A stretch of DNA of 64,000 bases, taken from positions 1,911,501-1,975,500 of the forward strand of contig NZ_CP019426.1 in the NCBI RefSeq assembly GCF_009834515.1, written 5' to 3'. The translations under genes were made by a program, and so were the position numbers. Source of the stretch: Pseudomonas sp. R84. Its GTDB lineage: Bacteria > Pseudomonadota > Gammaproteobacteria > Pseudomonadales > Pseudomonadaceae. The notes under the pieces were generated by a model. The model was not told the origin of the DNA. It worked only from the letters and a program-made list of their open reading frames with translations, and did not search any database. The stretch's first letter is position 1. Each line of letters opens with the position of its first letter. Shown here piece after piece: positions 1-11,019 of this stretch.

Positions 1-257
1 AGGCGTTCAACACTGCCCGTATCGAAGCGCTGGAACTGCAAAACCTGCTGGAAGTGGCTGAAGCTACCGCCATCGCGGCTGAAGTACGCAAGGAGTCGCG
101 CGGTGCTCACGCCCGTGAAGACTTCGAAGACCGTGACGACGAAAACTGGCTGTGCCACACCCTGTACTTCCCGGGTGACAAGCGCGTCACCAAGCGTGCC
201 GTGAACTTCTCGCCGAAGACTGTTCCGACTTTTGAACCTAAGATTCGGACTTATTAA
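1..257 (+). CDS. sdhA: succinate dehydrogenase flavoprotein subunit, C-terminal end (partial)
   Basis: This is the last 84 codons or so of a gene that begins before the window; the frame is open from base 3. The readable tail ([14 protein letters not shown], then [16 protein letters not shown], ending FEPKIRTY) matches the C-terminal domain of the SdhA flavoprotein, which oxidises succinate to fumarate with covalent FAD in complex II. The REDFEDRDD segment is the conserved arginine-rich stretch near the active site. The stop lies 11 bp before the sdhB ATG, so the two are co-transcribed. The FAD-binding part is not in view, so the identification rests on the tail and on the neighbouring sdhB and sucA. 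Confidence 0.95.
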   Translation, partial: AFNTARIEALELQNLLEVAEATAIAAEVRKESRGAHAREDFEDRDDENWLCHTLYFPGDKRVTKRAVNFSPKTVPTFEPKIRTY

Positions 258-268
258 GGGTGGCCGCC

Positions 269-973
269 ATGTTGCAAGTCAGCGTTTATCGTTACAACCC
301 TGATCAGGACGCCGCGCCGTTCATGCAGGAATTCCAGATCGATACCGGTGGTAAAGATCTGATGGTGCTGGACGTACTGGCCCTGATCAAAGAACAGGAC
401 GAAGGTTTCTCCTATCGTCGCTCTTGCCGTGAGGGCGTTTGTGGTTCCGACGGCATGAACATCAACGGCAAGAACGGCCTGGCGTGCATCACGCCGCTGT
501 CTGCCGTTGTAAAAGGTAACAAGTTGGTTGTTCGTCCACTGCCAGGTTTGCCGGTTATCCGTGACCTGGTTGTCGATATGAGCATCTTCTACAAGCAATA
601 CGAGAAGGTGAAGCCTTACCTGCAGAACGACACGCCGGCTCCGGCCATCGAGCGTCTGCAGTCGCCAGAAGAGCGCGAAAAGCTCGACGGTCTGTACGAG
701 TGCATCCTGTGCGCTTGCTGCTCGACCTCTTGCCCGTCCTTCTGGTGGAACCCGGACAAGTTCCTGGGTCCAGCTGCACTGCTGCAAGCTTATCGCTTCC
801 TGGCAGACAGCCGTGACACCAAGACCAACGAGCGTCTGGCTTCACTCGATGACCCGTTCAGCGTCTTCCGCTGCCGGGGCATCATGAACTGCGTCAACGT
901 ATGTCCGAAAGGCCTGAACCCGACTAAGGCCATCGGTCACATCCGTAACATGCTGCTTTCGAGCGGCGTGTGA
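269..973 (+). CDS. sdhB: succinate dehydrogenase iron-sulfur subunit
   Basis: A protein of 234 residues that carries electrons from the SdhA flavin to the quinone site in the membrane anchor of complex II. All three cluster ligand sets are visible: CREGVCGSDG plus a later Cys for the [2Fe-2S] centre, CILCACCSTSCP for the [4Fe-4S] centre, and CRGIMNCVNVCPKG for the [3Fe-4S] centre and remaining ligands. I chose the ATG at 269 (MLQVSVYRYNP) over an upstream GTG at 260 because an AAGGG ribosome site lies 8 bases before it and because the family starts with this sequence. Length is normal for Pseudomonas SdhB. Confidence 0.97.
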   Translation: MLQVSVYRYNPDQDAAPFMQEFQIDTGGKDLMVLDVLALIKEQDEGFSYRRSCREGVCGSDGMNINGKNGLACITPLSAVVKGNKLVVRPLPGLPVIRDLVVDMSIFYKQYEKVKPYLQNDTPAPAIERLQSPEEREKLDGLYECILCACCSTSCPSFWWNPDKFLGPAALLQAYRFLADSRDTKTNERLASLDDPFSVFRCRGIMNCVNVCPKGLNPTKAIGHIRNMLLSSGV

Positions 974-1224
974 TTCAGCTGCTGTAACCGCTGCACCGTA
1001 GAGGCTGTGGCGCGGGCTTCAACCCGCGTCATGGCTATAACCAGAGCAGTAGCCATAAGCTGCGGCTCTTATTTTGAAGAAATGAGACAAGCAGGGGCAT
1101 CCGGGCTGGTACCCGGACTATCAGTGTGATCCTAAGTGGCTTGTTTTAGTCGCTGCATTCGGACTTCTGCAAGTTTGCTCGGTGTCGACATCGATGGTGT
1201 TCCCCTAACCGAGGGTGACCAAGC
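974..1224 (+). other. sdhB-sucA spacer with stem-loops
   Basis: A 251 bp spacer with no ORF of note. It holds a perfect 6 bp GC stem with a 6 base loop (CGCGGG at 1011-1016 against CCCGCG at 1023-1028) and, right after it, a second weak pairing (TGGCTA against TAGCCA). Neither is followed by a T run, so these do not look like full terminators. They could stabilise or trim the mRNA between the sdh and suc parts, or the spacer could carry a separate sucA promoter; the sequence does not decide between these. A GAGGG ribosome site at 1211-1215 serves sucA. Confidence 0.5.
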
Positions 1225-4056
1225 ATGCAAGAAAGCGTGATGCAGCGCATGTGGAACAGCGCCTACCTTTCAGGTGGAAACGCTGCCTATGTGGAAGAGC
1301 TTTATGAGCTCTACCTGCACGACCCTAACGCTGTGCCAGAAGAGTGGCGCACCTACTTTCAGAAGTTGCCTGCCGACGGCAACTCTGCCACTGATGTTTC
1401 GCACTCGACAATTCGCGATCATTTCGTGCTGCTGGCAAAGAACCAGCGCCGCGCTCAACCGGTTTCCGCCGGCAGCGTGAGCAGTGAGCACGAGAAGAAG
1501 CAAGTTGAAGTGCTGCGATTGATCCAGGCCTACCGTATGCGTGGCCACCAGGCAGCCCAGCTTGACCCGCTGGGGCTGTGGCAGCGTCCTGCACCTGCAG
1601 ACCTGTCGATCAATCATTACGGCTTGACCAATGCCGATCTTGATACGACCTTCCGTGCCGGCGACCTGTTCATCGGCAAAGAGGAAGCGAGCCTACGCGA
1701 AATTCACGAAGCGTTGCAGCAGACATATTGCCGCACCATCGGCGCTGAATTTACGCACATCACCGATTCCGAGCAGCGCCAGTGGTTCCAGCAGCGTCTG
1801 GAAAGCGTGCGCGGTCGTCCGACGTACTCCGCCGACATCAAGAGCCACCTGCTTGAGCGCGTGACTGCCGGTGAAGGCCTGGAAAAATACCTGGGCACCA
1901 AATACCCGGGCACCAAGCGTTTCGGTCTGGAAGGCGGCGAAAGCCTGATTCCGATGCTCGACGAACTGATCCAGCGTTCCGGTTCCTACGGCACCAAGGA
2001 AGTTGTCATCGGCATGGCCCACCGTGGTCGTCTGAACGTGCTGGTCAATACCTTCGGCAAGAACCCGCGCGAGCTGTTCGACGAGTTCGAAGGCAAGAAG
2101 AAGGTCGAGCTGGGTTCCGGTGACGTTAAGTATCACCAGGGCTTCTCGTCCAATGTGATGACCGCCGGCGGTGAAGTTCACCTGGCCATGGCGTTCAACC
2201 CGTCCCACCTGGAAATCGTTTCCCCGGTGGTAGAAGGTTCGGTTCGCGCCCGTCAGGATCGTCGTAACGACCCGACCGGTGAGAAGGTTCTGCCGATCTC
2301 CATCCACGGTGACGCTGCATTCGCAGGTCAGGGCGTGGTCATGGAAACCTTCCAGATGTCGCAGACCCGCGGTTTCAAGACCGGCGGTACCGTGCACATC
2401 GTGATCAACAACCAGGTTGGTTTCACCATCAGCAACCCGCTGGACTCGCGTTCCACCGAGTACGCCACCGACGTTGCCAAGATGATCCAGGCGCCGATCC
2501 TCCATGTGAATGGTGATGATCCGGAAGCCGTGTTGTTCGTGACCCAACTGGCCATCGACTACCGCATGCAGTTCAAGCGTGACGTGGTCATCGATCTGGT
2601 CTGCTACCGTCGTCGCGGCCACAACGAGGCCGACGAGCCAAGCGGCACCCAGCCTCTGATGTATCAGCAGATCACCAAACAGCGCACCACTCGTGAGCTG
2701 TACGCTGATCGTCTGACCCAGGGCGGTGTGCTTGACGCAGAGCGTGTTCAGGCGAAAGTCGACGAATACCGCAACGCGCTGGACAACGGTCTGCACGTAG
2801 TGAAATCGCTGGTCAAAGAGCCGAACAAAGAGTTGTTCGTGGACTGGCGTCCGTATCTGGGCCACGCCTGGACTGCGCGTCACGACACCCGCTTTGATCT
2901 GAAGACCCTGCAAGAACTGTCCGCCAAGCTGCTGGAAATTCCAGAAGGCTTCGTGGTTCAGCGTCAGGTTTCGAAGATCTACGAAGACCGTCAGAAGATG
3001 CAAGCCGGCGGCCTGCCGATCAACTGGGGTTACGCCGAAACCATGGCGTACGCGACCCTGGCGTTCGAAGGTCACCCGATCCGCATGACCGGTCAGGACA
3101 TCGGCCGCGGTACGTTCTCGCACCGTCACGCTGTGCTGCACAACCAGAAAGACGCGGGCACCTACATTCCGCTGCAGCACCTGTACGACGGTCAGCCACG
3201 CTTTGACCTGTACGACTCGTTCCTGTCGGAAGAAGCGGTACTGGCGTTCGAATACGGTTACTCGACCACCACGCCGGATGCGCTGGTGATCTGGGAAGCC
3301 CAGTTCGGCGACTTCGCCAACGGTGCACAGGTTGTAATCGACCAGTTCATCACCAGCGGCGAGCACAAGTGGGGCCGTCTCTGCGGTCTGACCATGTTGC
3401 TGCCACACGGTTACGAAGGTCAGGGCCCTGAGCACAGCTCGGCACGTCTTGAGCGTTACCTGCAACTGTGCGCCGAGCACAACATTCAGGTAGCGGTACC
3501 GACCACGCCAGCACAGATCTACCACTTGCTGCGTCGTCAGGTGATTCGTCCGCTGCGCAAGCCGCTGATCGTGCTGACTCCAAAGTCGCTGCTGCGCCAC
3601 AAACTGGCCATCTCGACCCTGGAAGATCTGGCCGAAGGTTCGTTCCAGACCGTGATCCCGGAAATCGATACCCTGGACCCGAAAAAGGTCGAGCGTGTTG
3701 TTCTGTGTAGCGGCAAGGTCTACTACGACCTGCTGGAAAAACGCCGTGCCGAAGGCCGTGAAGATATCGCCATCGTGCGTATCGAGCAGCTGTACCCATT
3801 CCCTGAGGACGACTTGAAAGAAGTCCTGGCTCCATACACCAACGTCAAAAATGCCGTTTGGTGTCAGGAAGAGCCGATGAACCAGGGCGCCTGGTACTGC
3901 AGCCAGCACCACTTGCGTCGCAGCATCGGGAACCTCGACAAGTCTCTCGTACTTGAGTACGCGGGCCGTGAGGCTTCTGCTGCCCCAGCTTGTGGTTACG
4001 CATCGATGCACGCCGAGCAGCAGGAAAAACTCCTGCAAGCCGCGTTTACCATTTAA
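1225..4056 (+). CDS. sucA: 2-oxoglutarate dehydrogenase E1 component
   Basis: A thiamine diphosphate enzyme of 943 residues that decarboxylates 2-oxoglutarate and passes the succinyl group to the lipoyl arm of SucB. Seen in order: the N-terminal E1 segment, the MRGHQAAQLDPLGL motif, the family block EGGESLIPMLDELIQ, IGMAHRGRLNVLVN, the cofactor region GDAAFAGQGVVMET with NNQVGFTISNP, and the C-terminal transketolase-like half with MTGQDIGRGTFSHRHAV and HGYEGQGPEHSS. The ATG at 1225 has a GAGGG site 9 bases upstream. Length is typical of gammaproteobacterial SucA. It is followed 42 bp later by sucB. Confidence 0.98.
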   Translation: MQESVMQRMWNSAYLSGGNAAYVEELYELYLHDPNAVPEEWRTYFQKLPADGNSATDVSHSTIRDHFVLLAKNQRRAQPVSAGSVSSEHEKKQVEVLRLIQAYRMRGHQAAQLDPLGLWQRPAPADLSINHYGLTNADLDTTFRAGDLFIGKEEASLREIHEALQQTYCRTIGAEFTHITDSEQRQWFQQRLESVRGRPTYSADIKSHLLERVTAGEGLEKYLGTKYPGTKRFGLEGGESLIPMLDELIQRSGSYGTKEVVIGMAHRGRLNVLVNTFGKNPRELFDEFEGKKKVELGSGDVKYHQGFSSNVMTAGGEVHLAMAFNPSHLEIVSPVVEGSVRARQDRRNDPTGEKVLPISIHGDAAFAGQGVVMETFQMSQTRGFKTGGTVHIVINNQVGFTISNPLDSRSTEYATDVAKMIQAPILHVNGDDPEAVLFVTQLAIDYRMQFKRDVVIDLVCYRRRGHNEADEPSGTQPLMYQQITKQRTTRELYADRLTQGGVLDAERVQAKVDEYRNALDNGLHVVKSLVKEPNKELFVDWRPYLGHAWTARHDTRFDLKTLQELSAKLLEIPEGFVVQRQVSKIYEDRQKMQAGGLPINWGYAETMAYATLAFEGHPIRMTGQDIGRGTFSHRHAVLHNQKDAGTYIPLQHLYDGQPRFDLYDSFLSEEAVLAFEYGYSTTTPDALVIWEAQFGDFANGAQVVIDQFITSGEHKWGRLCGLTMLLPHGYEGQGPEHSSARLERYLQLCAEHNIQVAVPTTPAQIYHLLRRQVIRPLRKPLIVLTPKSLLRHKLAISTLEDLAEGSFQTVIPEIDTLDPKKVERVVLCSGKVYYDLLEKRRAEGREDIAIVRIEQLYPFPEDDLKEVLAPYTNVKNAVWCQEEPMNQGAWYCSQHHLRRSIGNLDKSLVLEYAGREASAAPACGYASMHAEQQEKLLQAAFTI

Positions 4057-4098
4057 TGCCTTCGCGCACCTGAAACCGAATTTAAGGAACCACAGATA

Positions 4099-5322
4099 AT
4101 GGCTATCGAGATCAAAGCCCCCACTTTCCCGGAATCGGTTGCCGATGGCACCGTTGCCACCTGGCACAAGCAACCGGGCGACGCCGTCAAGCGTGACGAC
4201 CTGATCGTCGACATCGAAACCGACAAAGTCGTACTGGAAGTGCTGGCCACCGCCGACGGCGTGCTGGGCGCAATCGTCAAGAACGAAGGCGACACCGTTC
4301 TGTCCGACGAAGTGCTGGGCTCCATCGAAGCTGGCGGCGCTGCTGCCGCTGCTCCAGCCGCCGCTGCTGCTCCGGCCGCTGCTGCCGCTGCACCGGCTGC
4401 TGCCGAAGGCGAAGATGATCCTGTTGCTGCACCGGCTGCGCGCAAGCTGGCTGAAGAAAACGGCATCAACATCGCTTCCGTTGCCGGCACCGGCAAGGGC
4501 GGTCGTGTGACCAAGGAAGACGTGGTTGCAGCGGTTGCTGCCAAGAAAGCCGCTCCGGCTGCCGCACCTGCCAAGGCTGCTGCTCCATCGGCTGCTGCTC
4601 CTGTGTTCGCTGCTGGCGACCGCATCGAGAAGCGCGTACCGATGACCCGCGTTCGTGCCACCGTGGCCAAGCGTCTGGTTGAAGCTCAGTCGAACATGGC
4701 GATGCTGACCACTTTCAACGAAGTCGACATGACTGAAGTCATGGCCCTGCGTTCGAAGTACAAAGACCTGTTCGAGAAGTCCCACAACGGCGTACGCCTG
4801 GGCTTCATGTCGTTCTTCGTGAAAGCGGCCACCGAAGCGCTGAAACGCTTCCCGGCTGTCAACGCGTCGATCGACGGCGGCGACATCGTTTACCACGGCT
4901 ACGCGGACATCGGCGTTGCCGTTTCCAGCGACCGTGGCCTGGTTGTTCCGGTTCTGCGTAACGCCGAGCTGATGAGCCTGGCTGAAATCGAAGGCGGCAT
5001 CGCCACTTTCGGCAAGAAAGCCCGTGACGGCAAATTGTCGATGGACGAGATGACCGGTGGTACCTTCACCATCACCAACGGTGGTACCTTCGGTTCGATG
5101 ATGTCGACCCCGATCGTCAACCCGCCGCAGGCAGCGATTCTGGGCATGCACAACATCATCCAGCGTCCTATGGCCATCAACGGTCAGGTCGTTATCCGTC
5201 CGATGATGTACCTGGCACTGTCCTACGATCACCGTCTGATCGATGGCAAAGAAGCTGTGACCTTCCTGGTGACCATCAAGAACCTGCTGGAAGATCCGGC
5301 TCGTCTGTTGCTGGATATTTGA
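4099..5322 (+). CDS. sucB: dihydrolipoyllysine succinyltransferase (E2 of 2-oxoglutarate dehydrogenase)
   Basis: A 407-residue core subunit that moves the succinyl group from E1 to CoA. The lipoyl domain is at residues 1-76 with the modified lysine at K43 ([10 protein letters not shown]). A very Ala/Pro-rich hinge covers about 77-105. The E3-binding domain lies at about 110-146 ([19 protein letters not shown]). A second Ala/Pro hinge precedes the catalytic domain, which ends with the active-site motif SYDHRLIDG (His378). The TAAGGAA ribosome site is about 10 bases before the ATG. The gene sits between its partners sucA and lpd, as expected for one complex. Confidence 0.98.
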   Translation: MAIEIKAPTFPESVADGTVATWHKQPGDAVKRDDLIVDIETDKVVLEVLATADGVLGAIVKNEGDTVLSDEVLGSIEAGGAAAAAPAAAAAPAAAAAAPAAAEGEDDPVAAPAARKLAEENGINIASVAGTGKGGRVTKEDVVAAVAAKKAAPAAAPAKAAAPSAAAPVFAAGDRIEKRVPMTRVRATVAKRLVEAQSNMAMLTTFNEVDMTEVMALRSKYKDLFEKSHNGVRLGFMSFFVKAATEALKRFPAVNASIDGGDIVYHGYADIGVAVSSDRGLVVPVLRNAELMSLAEIEGGIATFGKKARDGKLSMDEMTGGTFTITNGGTFGSMMSTPIVNPPQAAILGMHNIIQRPMAINGQVVIRPMMYLALSYDHRLIDGKEAVTFLVTIKNLLEDPARLLLDI

Positions 5323-5408
5323 TAGAAGCAGCTGCAAGTCTCAAGCTGCAAGCTGCGAGTAACCGCAGTTTGGCTTGAGGCTTGCGGCTTCACGCTTGCT
5401 GCAAAAAA
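5323..5408. repeat. sucB-lpd spacer with GCTGCAAGCT-type inverted repeat
   Basis: The spacer is made mostly of short words of the type CTGCAAG/CAAGCTGC on the left (5331-5358) and their imperfect reverse complement (GCTTGAGGCTTGCGGCTTC, then GCTTGCTGC) on the right (5372-5402). Transcribed, it would fold into a long imperfect hairpin just upstream of the lpd ribosome site. Similar GCAAGCTGCAAGC words are common in Pseudomonas spacers and probably form another REP-like family. Its effect on the ratio of sucB to lpd expression is unknown. Confidence 0.6.
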
Positions 5409-5420
5409 GAGGATTTTTGA

Positions 5421-6857
<1,437 letters not shown>

Positions 6858-7039
6858 CAGACAATAAGAAACCACGGCGGTAACGGCCCGTCGTGAGCCT
6901 TGCGAGCAAGTCTCACCGCGGAATGTCCGCTGGACGCAGTCTTGCGTAGCTCAGCTACGCAAGCAGCAGTCACAGGTGGCGCGGCACTCAAACGAGCGCA
7001 GCGCCGAATGCGCAGTACCTAACGAAGACGGTAAAAAGC
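6858..7039 (+). other. lpd-sucC spacer with near-perfect palindrome
   Basis: A 182 bp spacer. Its main feature is the 23 base palindrome at 6941-6963, with arms CTTGCGTAGCT and AGCTACGCAAG around a single central base. In RNA this would be a stable hairpin, but no T run follows, so it is not a standard terminator. The sucC ATG has only a weak ribosome site. The spacer may hold an internal promoter or a processing site; I see no clear -35/-10 pair. Confidence 0.5.
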
Positions 7040-8206
7040 ATGAATCTTCACGAGTATCAGGGTAAGCAGCTGTTCGCTGAATACGGCCTGCCAGTTTCCA
7101 CTGGTTACGCAGTAGACACCCCGGAAGCAGCAGCAGAAGCTTGCGACAAAATCGGCGGCAGTGAGTGGGTTGTCAAAGCCCAGGTCCACGCCGGTGGTCG
7201 CGGTAAAGCGGGCGGCGTCAAGCTGGTTCGCAGCAAAGAAGACGCCAAAGCCTTCGCACAGCAATGGCTGGGCAAGCGTCTGGTGACTTACCAGACTGAC
7301 GCCAATGGCCAGCCAGTCACCAAGATCCTGGTTGAATCGTGCACTGATATCGCTAAAGAGCTGTACCTGGGCGCTGTCGTTGACCGTTCGAGCCGTCGCA
7401 TCGTGTTCATGGCTTCCACCGAAGGTGGCGTGGACATCGAGAAAATCGCTCACGACACTCCAGAAAAAATTCTCAAGGCCACTATCGATCCACTGGTTGG
7501 CGCTCAGCCATTCCAGGGTCGCGAGCTGGCATTCCAGCTGGGTCTGGAAGGCAAACAGGTTGCTCAGTTCGCCAAGATCTTCGTAGGTCTGGCCAAGCTG
7601 TTCAAGGATCACGACCTGGCTCTGCTGGAAGTGAACCCGCTGGTGATCAAGGCTGACGGCGATCTGCACTGCCTGGACGCCAAGATCAACATCGACGCCA
7701 ACGCCATGTACCGTCAGCCTAAGCTGAAAACTTTCCACGATCCGTCGCAAGACGATCCGCGCGAAGCGCACGCTGCCAAGTTCGAACTGAACTACGTAGC
7801 ACTGGAAGGCAACATCGGCTGCATGGTCAACGGTGCTGGCCTGGCCATGGGTACCATGGACATCGTCAACCTGCATGGCGGCAAGCCAGCCAACTTCCTC
7901 GACGTAGGTGGTGGCGCTACCAAAGAACGCGTAACTGAAGCGTTCAAGATCATTCTGTCCGACACCAACGTCGCTGCAGTACTGGTCAACATCTTCGGCG
8001 GCATCGTTCGCTGCGACATGATTGCCGAAGGCATCATTGGCGCTGTGAAAGAAGTCGGCGTGAAAATCCCGGTTGTTGTTCGCCTTGAAGGCAACAACGC
8101 TGAGCTGGGCGCTAAAGTACTGGCAGAAAGCGGTTTGAACATCATCGCTGCTACCAGCCTGACCGACGCTGCTCAACAAGTTGTCAAAGCTGCGGAGGGC
8201 AAATAA
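7040..8206 (+). CDS. sucC: succinyl-CoA synthetase (ADP-forming) beta subunit
   Basis: A 388-residue ATP-grasp subunit that, with SucD, converts succinyl-CoA to succinate while making ATP. The N-terminus [19 protein letters not shown] is the family signature. The ATP-grasp segment has [19 protein letters not shown], the metal ligand region includes [13 protein letters not shown], and the C-terminal CoA-ligase domain has [16 protein letters not shown]. Length matches the family. The stop overlaps the sucD start by one base (TAATG), so the subunits are translationally coupled. Confidence 0.98.
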   Translation: MNLHEYQGKQLFAEYGLPVSTGYAVDTPEAAAEACDKIGGSEWVVKAQVHAGGRGKAGGVKLVRSKEDAKAFAQQWLGKRLVTYQTDANGQPVTKILVESCTDIAKELYLGAVVDRSSRRIVFMASTEGGVDIEKIAHDTPEKILKATIDPLVGAQPFQGRELAFQLGLEGKQVAQFAKIFVGLAKLFKDHDLALLEVNPLVIKADGDLHCLDAKINIDANAMYRQPKLKTFHDPSQDDPREAHAAKFELNYVALEGNIGCMVNGAGLAMGTMDIVNLHGGKPANFLDVGGGATKERVTEAFKIILSDTNVAAVLVNIFGGIVRCDMIAEGIIGAVKEVGVKIPVVVRLEGNNAELGAKVLAESGLNIIAATSLTDAAQQVVKAAEGK

Positions 8207-9087
8207 TGAGCGTCCTGATCAATAAAGACACCAAAGTTATCTGCCAGGGTATTACCGGTTCGCAAGGTAGTTTCCACACCCAGCAAGCCATCGAATACGG
8301 CACCAAAATGGTTGGTGGCGTTACTCCTGGCAAAGGCGGCACCGAGCACCTGGGTCTGCCAGTGTTCAACACCGTTAAAGACGCAGTAGAAGCCACTGGC
8401 GCTACCGCCTCCGTGATCTACGTTCCGGCTCCTTTCTGCAAAGATTCGATCCTGGAAGCGGCATTCGGCGGCATCAAGCTGATCGTCTGCATCACCGAAG
8501 GCATTCCTACCTTGGACATGCTGGACGCTAAAGTTAAGTGCGACGAGCTGGGCGTAGTCCTGATCGGCCCTAACTGCCCAGGCGTTATCACTCCGGGCGA
8601 GTGCAAGATCGGCATCATGCCAGGTCACATTCACTTGCCAGGCAAGGTCGGTATCGTTTCGCGTTCCGGCACCCTGACCTACGAAGCTGTGAAGCAGACC
8701 ACTGACGCCGGTTTCGGTCAGTCGACTTGCGTCGGCATCGGTGGTGACCCGATCCCGGGTTCGAACTTCATCGACATCCTGAAGCTGTTCCAGGAAGACC
8801 CGAAGACCGAAGCGATCGTCATGATCGGTGAGATCGGCGGTTCGGCTGAAGAAGAAGCGGCTGCCTACATCAAGGCACACGTGACCAAGCCAGTTGTTTC
8901 CTACATTGCTGGTGTGACTGCTCCTCCGGGCAAGCGCATGGGCCATGCTGGCGCAATCATCTCTGGCGGCAAAGGCACTGCAGACGAGAAATTCGCTGCG
9001 CTGCAAGACGCAGGCGTTAAAACCGTGCGTTCGCTGGCAGACATCGGCAAGGCCCTGGCCGAGCTGACCGGTTGGGCTGTCAAGTAA
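8206..9087 (+). CDS. sucD: succinyl-CoA synthetase alpha subunit
   Basis: A 293-residue subunit that binds CoA and carries the phosphorylated histidine. The CoA-binding Rossmann domain starts with [15 protein letters not shown], followed by the conserved [20 protein letters not shown]. The ligase domain carries [14 protein letters not shown] and the active-site histidine in [14 protein letters not shown]. It starts on the last base of the sucC stop codon and ends 30 bp before the operon terminator, so it is the last gene of the TCA unit. Confidence 0.98.
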   Translation: MSVLINKDTKVICQGITGSQGSFHTQQAIEYGTKMVGGVTPGKGGTEHLGLPVFNTVKDAVEATGATASVIYVPAPFCKDSILEAAFGGIKLIVCITEGIPTLDMLDAKVKCDELGVVLIGPNCPGVITPGECKIGIMPGHIHLPGKVGIVSRSGTLTYEAVKQTTDAGFGQSTCVGIGGDPIPGSNFIDILKLFQEDPKTEAIVMIGEIGGSAEEEAAAYIKAHVTKPVVSYIAGVTAPPGKRMGHAGAIISGGKGTADEKFAALQDAGVKTVRSLADIGKALAELTGWAVK

Positions 9088-9115
9088 GCCTCGCGCTTAG
9101 CTGACGCTTCACCAA

Positions 9116-9148
9116 ACAAAGGCCACCTTCGGGTGGCCTTTGTCGTTT
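9116..9148 (+). terminator. intrinsic terminator after sucD
   Basis: A strong hairpin, AAAGGCCACC then TTC then GGGTGGCCTTT, followed by a T-rich tail (TGTCGTTT). It starts about 30 bases after the sucD stop and closes the sdh-suc transcription unit. Confidence 0.9.
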
Positions 9149-9160
9149 CTGCAGATCAGA

Positions 9161-9260
9161 AGATCAAAGATCGCAGCCTTCGGCAGCTCCTACAGAGGAA
9201 CGCAATCTCCTGTAGGAGCTGCCGAAGGCTCGGGCCGCGATCGGACGATCTTTTGATCTT
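9161..9260. repeat. REPIN-like repeat, GTAGGAGCTGCCGAAGGCT type
   Basis: Two inverted copies of a REP-like word face each other: a left arm GATCGCAGCCTTCGGCAGCT followed by CCTACAG, and a right arm beginning CTGTAGGAGCTGCCGAAGGC. GATCAAAGATC and GATCTTTTGATC flank the outer ends. The same family recurs at 42762, 48163 and 51882. Confidence 0.8.
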
Positions 9261-9502
9261 TGCCGTACCAACGAAAAATAAATACGTAAACGCGACACGG
9301 AAACGTCGCGTATCGGATAGTTCGCCCTCTAACAGTGCGTTTACACGGCAAATTCGTTAGGCTAGCAGCCATTTTTGCGTCTGCCGCCCACAAGGCATGC
9401 AACGCGCTTTAAGGGTCAGTCCCATACGGATCGACAGCATTTCCCTAATTACACAGGGCAATCCCCCTCTAAATTCCGATTCAGTAGTGTGGTATTACCT
9501 TA

Positions 9503-10816
9503 ATGAAAGTTTTGAAAGGTCAGGACATCCTGGCACTTGGCTTTATGACATTTGCCCTGTTCGTCGGGGCTGGCAACATCATTTTCCCGCCGATCGTGGG
9601 TTTGCAGGCCGGACCTCACGTCTGGATGGCCGCGCTGGGCTTCCTGATCACCGCGGTGGGTTTGCCGGTGATCACTGTCGTTGCACTGGCCAAGGTCGGT
9701 GGGGCGATGGATGCGCTGAGCAGCCCGATCGGCAAGATTGCCGGCGGCATTCTGGCGGCTGCCTGCTACCTGGCAGTCGGCCCGTTGTTCGCCACGCCGC
9801 GTACCGCGACCGTATCCTTTGAAGTAGGCTTGGCGCCGCTGACCGGCGAAAGCCCGTTGGCACTGTTCCTTTACAGTTCGGTGTACTTCCTGCTGGTGTT
9901 CTTCATCTCGCTCTACCCTGGGCGTTTGCTGGACACCGTTGGCCGCTTCCTTGCGCCATTGAAGATCATCGCGCTGGCAGTCCTCGGCATTGCTGCATTT
10001 GCCCTGCCGGCAGGTGACATCGGCCACGGCACGCCGGAATACGTCGCGGCACCGTTCTCCCAAGGCTTTATCAATGGTTACCTGACCATGGATACCCTCG
10101 GGGCACTGGTGTTCGGCATTGTCATCGTTAACGCGATCCGCTCCCGTGGCGTCGAGTCGCCGGCGTTGATCACCCGTTACGCGATCATCGCTGGCCTGAT
10201 CGCCGGCGTCGGTTTGGCGCTGGTGTATATCAGCCTGTTCCGTCTCGGTTCCGGTAGCCATGAAGTGGCGGTTGGCGCGACCAATGGCGCGGCAGTATTG
10301 CACGCGTATGTGCAACACACCTTCGGTTCGCTGGGCAGCGGTTTCCTCGCGGTGCTGATCTCGCTGGCGTGTCTGGTGACAGCGGTCGGCCTGACCTGTG
10401 CTTGCGCCGAATACTTCAGCCGCGTGCTGCCACTGTCCTACAAGACCCTGGTGATCATTCTGGCGGCGTTCTCGCTGCTGGTGTCCAACCTGGGCCTGAC
10501 CAAGCTGATTGCGTTCTCGATTCCGGTGCTGACCGCAATCTATCCGCCGTGCATCGTGCTGGTGGCGCTGAGCTTCTGCAAAGACTTCTGGCATGAGCAC
10601 GGCCGCATTCTCGGTCCGGTGATGCTGGTGTCGTTCATCTTCGGCACCATCGACGCGCTGAAAGGCGCTGGTCTGGCCGGCTGGATGCCATCGCAGTTGT
10701 CCCACCTGCCGCTGAGCGAGCAGGGCCTGGCATGGCTGGTGCCGTGCGTGATGACCCTGGTGGTCGCGGTGGTTTGCGATCGCCTGCTGGGCAAGCGCAG
10801 CGAAGCCGTTGCCTGA
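9503..10816 (+). CDS. brnQ: branched-chain amino acid:Na+ symporter (LIVCS family)
   Basis: A 437-residue inner-membrane carrier with about 12 hydrophobic segments that takes up leucine, isoleucine and valine with sodium. The start [20 protein letters not shown] and the next conserved segment [19 protein letters not shown] are typical of BrnQ/BraB proteins, as is [18 protein letters not shown]. The upstream 240 bp holds no gene, so it has its own promoter, and a terminator follows. The ribosome site before the ATG is weak. P. aeruginosa has a homologue (braB) in the same place after sucD. Confidence 0.93.
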   Translation: MKVLKGQDILALGFMTFALFVGAGNIIFPPIVGLQAGPHVWMAALGFLITAVGLPVITVVALAKVGGAMDALSSPIGKIAGGILAAACYLAVGPLFATPRTATVSFEVGLAPLTGESPLALFLYSSVYFLLVFFISLYPGRLLDTVGRFLAPLKIIALAVLGIAAFALPAGDIGHGTPEYVAAPFSQGFINGYLTMDTLGALVFGIVIVNAIRSRGVESPALITRYAIIAGLIAGVGLALVYISLFRLGSGSHEVAVGATNGAAVLHAYVQHTFGSLGSGFLAVLISLACLVTAVGLTCACAEYFSRVLPLSYKTLVIILAAFSLLVSNLGLTKLIAFSIPVLTAIYPPCIVLVALSFCKDFWHEHGRILGPVMLVSFIFGTIDALKGAGLAGWMPSQLSHLPLSEQGLAWLVPCVMTLVVAVVCDRLLGKRSEAVA

Positions 10817-10858
10817 CGTTGTCTGACCCGTCATAAGCGGGTCTTCAACGCTTAAACA

Positions 10859-10897
10859 GAAATGCCCCGTATCAATCGATACGGGGCATTTTTTATG
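10859..10897 (+). terminator. intrinsic terminator after brnQ
   Basis: A 12 bp perfect stem, ATGCCCCGTATC against GATACGGGGCAT, with a 4 base loop, followed by TTTTTT. It lies about 45 bases past the brnQ stop. Confidence 0.93.
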
Positions 10898-10954
10898 CGC
10901 GTCAGGCAGTGTCTTTTTCCCTGAGCTAACGTCGAAGGGTTGCCGAAATCTCAA

Positions 10955-10982
10955 TGTGGGAGCGAGCAGGCTCGCTCCCACA
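10955..10982. repeat. single compact REP palindrome, GTGGGAGCGAGC type
   Basis: A perfect 13 bp inverted repeat, TGTGGGAGCGAGC and GCTCGCTCCCACA, separated by AG. It is the core of the most common REP family in this window, here as a solo unit instead of the usual paired form, lying 37 bp upstream of the DUF599-type gene. Confidence 0.8.
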
Positions 10983-11019
10983 AGTAATCAGTGCGTGTAC
11001 ACACCTCACAAGGAATTGC

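Noticed and set aside
1693..5337. A 1214-codon open frame on the minus strand across sucA and sucB
   Set aside because: It is an artefact of the biased third codon positions of highly expressed genes. It has no start signals or known domains, and sucA and sucB on the other strand are certain.
9500..10981. A 493-codon minus-strand frame opposite brnQ
   Set aside because: Composition is extreme (Gln, Arg, His rich) and it mirrors the codon bias of brnQ. No ribosome site or domain.
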